Assembly (NCBI GenBank): GCA_009930155.1
Contig: RZYX01000080.1
Coordinates: 1 to 8,714 of the forward strand
Direction of reading: 5' to 3'
DNA length: 8,714 nt
DNA from: Clostridia bacterium
GTDB taxonomy: Bacteria; Bacillota_A; Clostridia; Oscillospirales; Acutalibacteraceae
Shown: positions 5,187 through 8,714 of the stretch, piece by piece
Position numbering within the stretch: the first letter of the stretch is position 1
Layout of the letters: every line of letters starts with the position of its first letter
The notes under the pieces: generated by a model
Database searches by the model: none
What the model was told of the DNA's origin: nothing
What the model saw: only the letters and a program-made list of their open reading frames with translations
Translations under genes and position numbers: made by a program

Positions 5187-6542
5187 ATGATAAATACAAA
5201 AGATATACTTGAAACGATAGGAATGATTCAAGATGAACATCTTGACATTCGCACTATAACTATGGGAATTTCACTTTTGGATTGCTGTGATTCTAACATA
5301 GACAGCGCTTGCACAAAAATTTATGACAAAATCACAAAAAAAGCTGAACATCTAGTAAAAGTTGGAGAAGACATTGAAAAGGAATATGGTATTCCAATTA
5401 TTAATAAAAGAATTTCTGTAACTCCTATCGCAATGATTTTAGCAGCAAGTGGCGGAGATCCTGTTAAATATGCATTAACATTAGAAAAGGCATCTCGTGC
5501 TGTTGGCGTTAACTTTATTGGTGGATATTCCGCCTTAGTTCAAAAAGGATTTGCAAGCGGCGATGAAGCTCTTATAAACAGTATTCCCGAAGCTTTAGCC
5601 GTTACTGACCATATTTGTTCAAGCGTTAACATCGGCTCTACAAAAGCTGGAATAAACATGGATGCTGTTGCACTTATGGGAAGAATAGTAAGACAATCTG
5701 CTGAGATGACAAAAGATAGAGATTGTATCGGACCTGCAAAGCTTGTTGTTTTTTGCAATGCTCCAGATGACAATCCTTTTATGGCTGGTGCTTTTCACGG
5801 ACCTGGCGAACCAGATTGTGTTATTAATGTTGGTGTTTCTGGCCCTGGCGTTGTTAGCTCCGCTCTTGCCAAAATTCCAGACGGTAACATAACAGATGTT
5901 GCCGATGTTATAAAAAAGACAGCCTTCAAAATTACAAGAATAGGACAACTTGTTGCAACACAAGCAGCTGAAAGACTTGGAGTTCCTTTTGGAATTGTTG
6001 ACTTATCTCTTGCTCCAACTCCCGCAGTCGGTGATAGTGTCGCTCGCATACTTGAGAAAATGGGACTTGAAAGATGCGGTGCACACGGAACTACTGCTAC
6101 TCTTGCTTTGCTTAATGATGCAGTCAAAAAAGGTGGCTTAATGGCATCTTCTCATGTTGGCGGTCTTTCTGGTGCTTTTATCCCTGTTTCTGAAGACGCT
6201 GGAATGATTGACTCTGTTCGCTGTGGTGCACTTAGCATAGAAAAGCTTGAAGCTATGACCGCTGTGTGTTCTGTTGGTCTTGACATGATTGTAATTCCTG
6301 GTGACACACCTGCGGAAGTTATCTCTGCAATAATTGCAGATGAGGCGGCAATCGGAATGGTCAACACAAAAACGACTGCTGTTCGTGTTATCCCTGCTAT
6401 CGGAAAAGAAGTTGGTGACGAGCTTAACTTTGGTGGACTTTTGGGAAGTGGTCCTGTTATGAAGCTAAACACATATTCACCAGCAAAATTTATTAGTCGT
6501 GGTGGCAGAATTCCCGCTCCTATTCAAGCTCTTAAAAATTAA
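5187..6542 (+). CDS. UPF0210 / DUF711 family protein (PFL-like)
   Basis: This 451-residue protein has the usual full length of the UPF0210 (DUF711) family, often annotated as PFL family protein because its fold is related to glycyl-radical enzymes. I know of no proven activity. Well-conserved glycine-rich blocks are visible: [12 protein letters not shown] (about residue 111), [67 protein letters not shown] and [21 protein letters not shown] did not see a typical C-terminal glycyl-radical loop, so radical chemistry should not be assumed. The ATG has GAGGTG (5175-5180) 6 bases upstream. It is cotranscribed with the ACT-domain gene, which ends 27 bases earlier. The conserved pairing suggests that the two products work together, possibly with ligand-controlled activity; this is inference. 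Confidence 0.93.
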   Translation: MINTKDILETIGMIQDEHLDIRTITMGISLLDCCDSNIDSACTKIYDKITKKAEHLVKVGEDIEKEYGIPIINKRISVTPIAMILAASGGDPVKYALTLEKASRAVGVNFIGGYSALVQKGFASGDEALINSIPEALAVTDHICSSVNIGSTKAGINMDAVALMGRIVRQSAEMTKDRDCIGPAKLVVFCNAPDDNPFMAGAFHGPGEPDCVINVGVSGPGVVSSALAKIPDGNITDVADVIKKTAFKITRIGQLVATQAAERLGVPFGIVDLSLAPTPAVGDSVARILEKMGLERCGAHGTTATLALLNDAVKKGGLMASSHVGGLSGAFIPVSEDAGMIDSVRCGALSIEKLEAMTAVCSVGLDMIVIPGDTPAEVISAIIADEAAIGMVNTKTTAVRVIPAIGKEVGDELNFGGLLGSGPVMKLNTYSPAKFISRGGRIPAPIQALKN

Positions 6543-6590
6543 TTTTTAAAAAACTGAATAAACACATTTATTTTGACAATACTATCTGTG

Positions 6591-6609
6591 AAACGCATTG
6601 CTGCGTTTT
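6591..6609 (+). terminator. Weak terminator-like hairpin after the UPF0210 gene
   Basis: AAACGCA (6591-6597) pairs with TGCGTTT (6602-6608) across a TTGC loop, about 50 bases past the UPF0210 stop codon. Only four T follow or overlap the stem before GCATGC, so it would be a poor terminator. Transcription may read through into the DUF378 gene. Confidence 0.3.
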
Positions 6610-6661
6610 GCATGCTTTATTATACGGATGCGAAATTGCATTCTTTAAGGAGTTGAAATAA

Positions 6662-6886
6662 ATGCTTGACAGAATATCTTTGATTCTAGTTACAATCGGC
6701 GCAATTAACTGGGGCAGCATCGGATTGTTTCAATTTGATATTGTCGCTTGGCTCTTTGGTGGTCAAGATGCAGTACTAAGCAGAATTATTTATACAGTCG
6801 TAGCACTTGCGGGTGTGTGGTGTCTTTCATTGCTTTTCAGACCAAACGAAGTTTTGGAACAATCAAGAGCACGAGAAAGAGATTAG
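6662..6886 (+). CDS. DUF378 family small membrane protein
   Basis: This 74-residue protein matches the DUF378 (YuzA-like) family of unknown function. Two transmembrane helices are predicted, at about residues 6-24 and 42-59. The first contains the family's characteristic I-N-W-G core (15-18). Between them are the F-D-I-V-A-W-L-F-G block (25-33) and L-S-R-I-I-Y (39-44). The tail after residue 60 is charged and probably cytoplasmic. The ATG has AAGGAG (6647-6652) at 9 bases. It is followed within 20 bases by a strong terminator. The 119-base gap from the UPF0210 gene means it may be read from that operon or from an unrecognised promoter. Confidence 0.9.
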   Translation: MLDRISLILVTIGAINWGSIGLFQFDIVAWLFGGQDAVLSRIIYTVVALAGVWCLSLLFRPNEVLEQSRARERD

Positions 6887-6901
6887 TCCAAGCAAATAAG
6901 T

Positions 6902-6935
6902 AAGCCACCTGTTAACTGGGTGGCTTTTATTTTTT
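6902..6935 (+). terminator. Strong terminator of the DUF378 gene
   Basis: AAGCCACC (6902-6909) pairs with GGTGGCTT (6919-6926) around a 9-base loop, followed by TT, A and then seven T. It starts 16 bases past the DUF378 stop codon and is plus-strand specific. Confidence 0.92.
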
Positions 6936-7131
6936 TAAAATAATTTATCAAAAGCATTGCTCATTAAACAGTGTTTGTCAATTTTCGATTTTTATGTTTA
7001 TAAAATAATATTTTTTGATAAATTAGCTTTAAGTTTGTTTATCCGTTTCGTTTGGCACATTCGGGGCTATATTTTATTTTCATAAATAGCATAACAATAA
7101 CCTTTGTACAGTACTTTTTATATCATAACTA

Positions 7132-7159
7132 TTGCAAACTTGCCTTACTTGTGTATAAT
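7132..7159 (+). promoter_or_regulatory. Candidate promoter for the isoleucyl-tRNA synthetase gene
   Basis: TTGCAA (7132-7137) is followed after 16 bases by a perfect TATAAT (7154-7159). The predicted transcript starts near 7166, about 60 bases before the TTG start codon. Confidence 0.55.
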
Positions 7160-7226
7160 TGTATTGTTATATATTATATTATACTAATTAATTGCAATTA
7201 TTTTTGCTGCATTGGGGGACATTATT

Positions 7227-8714
7227 TTGGCACAGGCAGAAAAGAATACTTTTATTGAAACTGAACATGAAGTAATGAAATTTTGGGATGATAATAAATG
7301 CTTTGAGAAGTTGCGTAAAAAGAACGAAGGCAACGAAGTTTTTAGATTTCTTGATGGTCCTATAACAGCTAACAATCCTATGGGAATTCACCATGCATGG
7401 GGTCGTTCTCTTAAAGACATTGTACTTAGATATAAAGCTATGAATGGTTATGACTGTCGCTACCAAAACGGCTTTGACGCCCAAGGCCTTTGGGTTGAGG
7501 TTGAGGTTGAAAAAGAACTTGGATTTAAAACAAAAAAAGATATCGAAGAATACGGAATGGACAAGTTCACACGCAAATGTGTTGAACGTGTCGAGCGTTT
7601 TTCAGGTGTTATCACAGAACAATCACAAAGACTTGGTCAGTGGATGGATTGGGATAATTCCTATTTCACACATACTGATAAAAACATAGGCGGTATCTGG
7701 TATTTTTTAAAAACTTGCCACGATAATGGCTGGATTCAGCGTGAATATAAACCAATGCCTTGGTGTCCTCGTTGTGGAACATCTCTTTCAGAGCATGAGA
7801 TGACAGGGTCTTATAAAATGATGACTCACAACTCTGTTTTCTTCAAGCTACCTATTGTTGAAGACGGCAGAAAAATCCTTGTTTGGACAACAACTCCTTG
7901 GACTCTTTCATCCAATGTTGCTTTAGCAGTCAACCCAGAAATAGATTATGTTGAAGTTAAAGTTAAGAGCGATGATGCTCTTTTAATACTTGCAAAAAAT
8001 GCTATAAAGCATCTTGGAGATGACAAGCTTGAAGTTTTAAGAGTCTTTAAAGGCTCTGAGCTTGTTGGACTTCATTACGAGACTTGTTTCCCTGAGTTTG
8101 AAACTCAAAAAGATATTGACCACAAAATCGTTGAGTGGGAAGATGTTGATGCTACTGAAGGCGTTGGCGTCGTTCACATTGCTCCTGGCTGTGGACTTGA
8201 GGATTTTGAACTTGGTGCAAAACTTGGTCTTGAACAGGTTATGCCTGTTGATGACACAGGAATTTTCCTTGAGGGATTTGGGTTCATGTCTGGCAAAGAC
8301 AGCCACGAGATTGCACCTGAAGTTTTTGAGCAACTTAAAAATAGAAACAAACTTTATAAAGTTGAACCACACGAGCACAGCTATCCCGTTTGCTGGCGTT
8401 GTAAGTCCGAAATTATCTTCCGTCTTGTTCCTGCTTGGTATATCCGCACAGAGGAAATTAAGCCAAAGCTTATCGAGGCATCATCAAAAGTTAAGTGGGA
8501 ACCTGAATCAAACGGTAAGCGTATGAACGATTGGCTCAACAATATGGGCGACTGGAACATCTCTAGAAAGCGTTACTACGGAATGCCTCTGCCCTTCTAT
8601 CCTTGTGAAGAATGCGGTCATTTAACCGTTATTGGTTCAAAGGCAGAGCTTAAAGAAAACGCTGTCAGTCCACAGGAAGTTGATGCTTTGCCAGAGCTTC
8701 ACAGACCTTGGATT
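7227..8714 (+). CDS. ileS: Isoleucine--tRNA ligase, 5' part (runs off the window)
   Basis: The first 496 codons of a class I aminoacyl-tRNA synthetase that charges tRNA-Ile; family members are about 1,030-1,060 residues. The start is TTG at 7227, with GGGGGA (7214-7219) 7 bases upstream. The later ATG (7275) has no such site and would cut off F-I-E-T-E-H-E, which belongs to the family's N-terminus. The signature region reads P-I-T-A-N-N-P-M-G-I-H-H-A (45-57), so the usual H-x-G-H is G-I-H-H. The usual GWDxHGLP reads GFDAQGLW (82-89). Zinc-type cysteine pairs occur at C180/C183, C389/C392 and C460/C463. The CP1 editing domain is marked by LVWTTTPWTL (218-227) and VHIAPG (316-321). WNISRKR at 443-449 leads to the second half. 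The KMSKS region lies beyond the window. The editing domain and ISRKRYYG motif favour IleS over ValS or LeuS. Confidence 0.9.
   Translation, partial: MAQAEKNTFIETEHEVMKFWDDNKCFEKLRKKNEGNEVFRFLDGPITANNPMGIHHAWGRSLKDIVLRYKAMNGYDCRYQNGFDAQGLWVEVEVEKELGFKTKKDIEEYGMDKFTRKCVERVERFSGVITEQSQRLGQWMDWDNSYFTHTDKNIGGIWYFLKTCHDNGWIQREYKPMPWCPRCGTSLSEHEMTGSYKMMTHNSVFFKLPIVEDGRKILVWTTTPWTLSSNVALAVNPEIDYVEVKVKSDDALLILAKNAIKHLGDDKLEVLRVFKGSELVGLHYETCFPEFETQKDIDHKIVEWEDVDATEGVGVVHIAPGCGLEDFELGAKLGLEQVMPVDDTGIFLEGFGFMSGKDSHEIAPEVFEQLKNRNKLYKVEPHEHSYPVCWRCKSEIIFRLVPAWYIRTEEIKPKLIEASSKVKWEPESNGKRMNDWLNNMGDWNISRKRYYGMPLPFYPCEECGHLTVIGSKAELKENAVSPQEVDALPELHRPWI

Larger units (their letters stand above)
6887..7226. 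other. Intergenic region before the isoleucyl-tRNA synthetase gene
   Basis: This stretch holds the terminator of the DUF378 gene (6902-6935), about 195 AT-rich bases (6940-7131) in which I see no gene, tRNA or strong structure, and the candidate ileS promoter. There is no T-box antiterminator sequence (AGGGTGG...ACCGCG type) and no second terminator. The predicted leader of about 60 bases is far too short for a T-box. Confidence 0.6.

Noticed and set aside
5540..6472. Minus-strand open frames opposite the UPF0210 gene
   Set aside because: They lie wholly inside a strongly conserved gene on the other strand and show no recognisable domain.
6573..6625. A perfect TTGACA at 6573-6578 as a promoter for the DUF378 gene
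   Set aside because: No acceptable -10 lies 16-18 bases downstream (CATTGC region). The TATTAT/TTATAC further on is too far away.
7063..7131. Small dyads near GCTAT...ATAGC and GTACAGTAC as a structured leader of ileS
   Set aside because: Stems are 5 bp or less, AT-rich, and lie upstream of the predicted transcription start.
8037..8526. Open frames on both strands within ileS
   Set aside because: They overlap the well-supported synthetase reading frame, have no domain content, and are frame shadows.

Overview
The window looks like chromosomal DNA from a low-GC, endospore-forming Firmicute of class Clostridia. The evidence is a clear SpoIIR gene, strong AGGAGG-type ribosome binding sites, AT-rich intergenic DNA, intrinsic terminators, and a BspA-like leucine-rich-repeat surface protein of a kind common in gut Clostridia. 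I cannot name a genus. There is no sign of phage, insertion sequence, CRISPR array, rRNA or tRNA.

Layout: positions 1-312 hold no solid gene. They contain a small hairpin element, a plus-strand terminator that probably serves a gene to the left of the window, and the terminator of the first minus-strand gene. Five minus-strand genes follow. In transcription order they are a PHP-family phosphoesterase (4706-3891), ispE (3870-3007), spoIIR (2936-2265), a glycerophosphodiester phosphodiesterase (2126-1386) and a secreted, membrane-anchored BspA-like protein (1212-313). PHP and ispE form a tight operon. A terminator-like hairpin sits between ispE and spoIIR, and the last two genes have their own candidate promoters.

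The intergenic region at about 4707-4889 is a divergent promoter region. To its right the plus strand carries a small ACT-domain protein and a UPF0210 (PFL-like) protein as a conserved pair, then a DUF378 membrane protein with a strong terminator. The window ends in the first 496 codons of an isoleucyl-tRNA synthetase gene.

Most of this is ordinary core and sporulation-linked sequence, and I do not see a new multi-gene system. Four points deserve a second look. The isoleucyl-tRNA synthetase has a rearranged signature motif (Gly-Ile-His-His instead of His-x-Gly-His) and a changed WDxHG-like motif. A hairpin with a U-tract overlaps the ribosome binding region and abuts the start codon of spoIIR. 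A potentially structured leader precedes the BspA-like gene. Two terminators about 2 kb apart share nearly the same stem.
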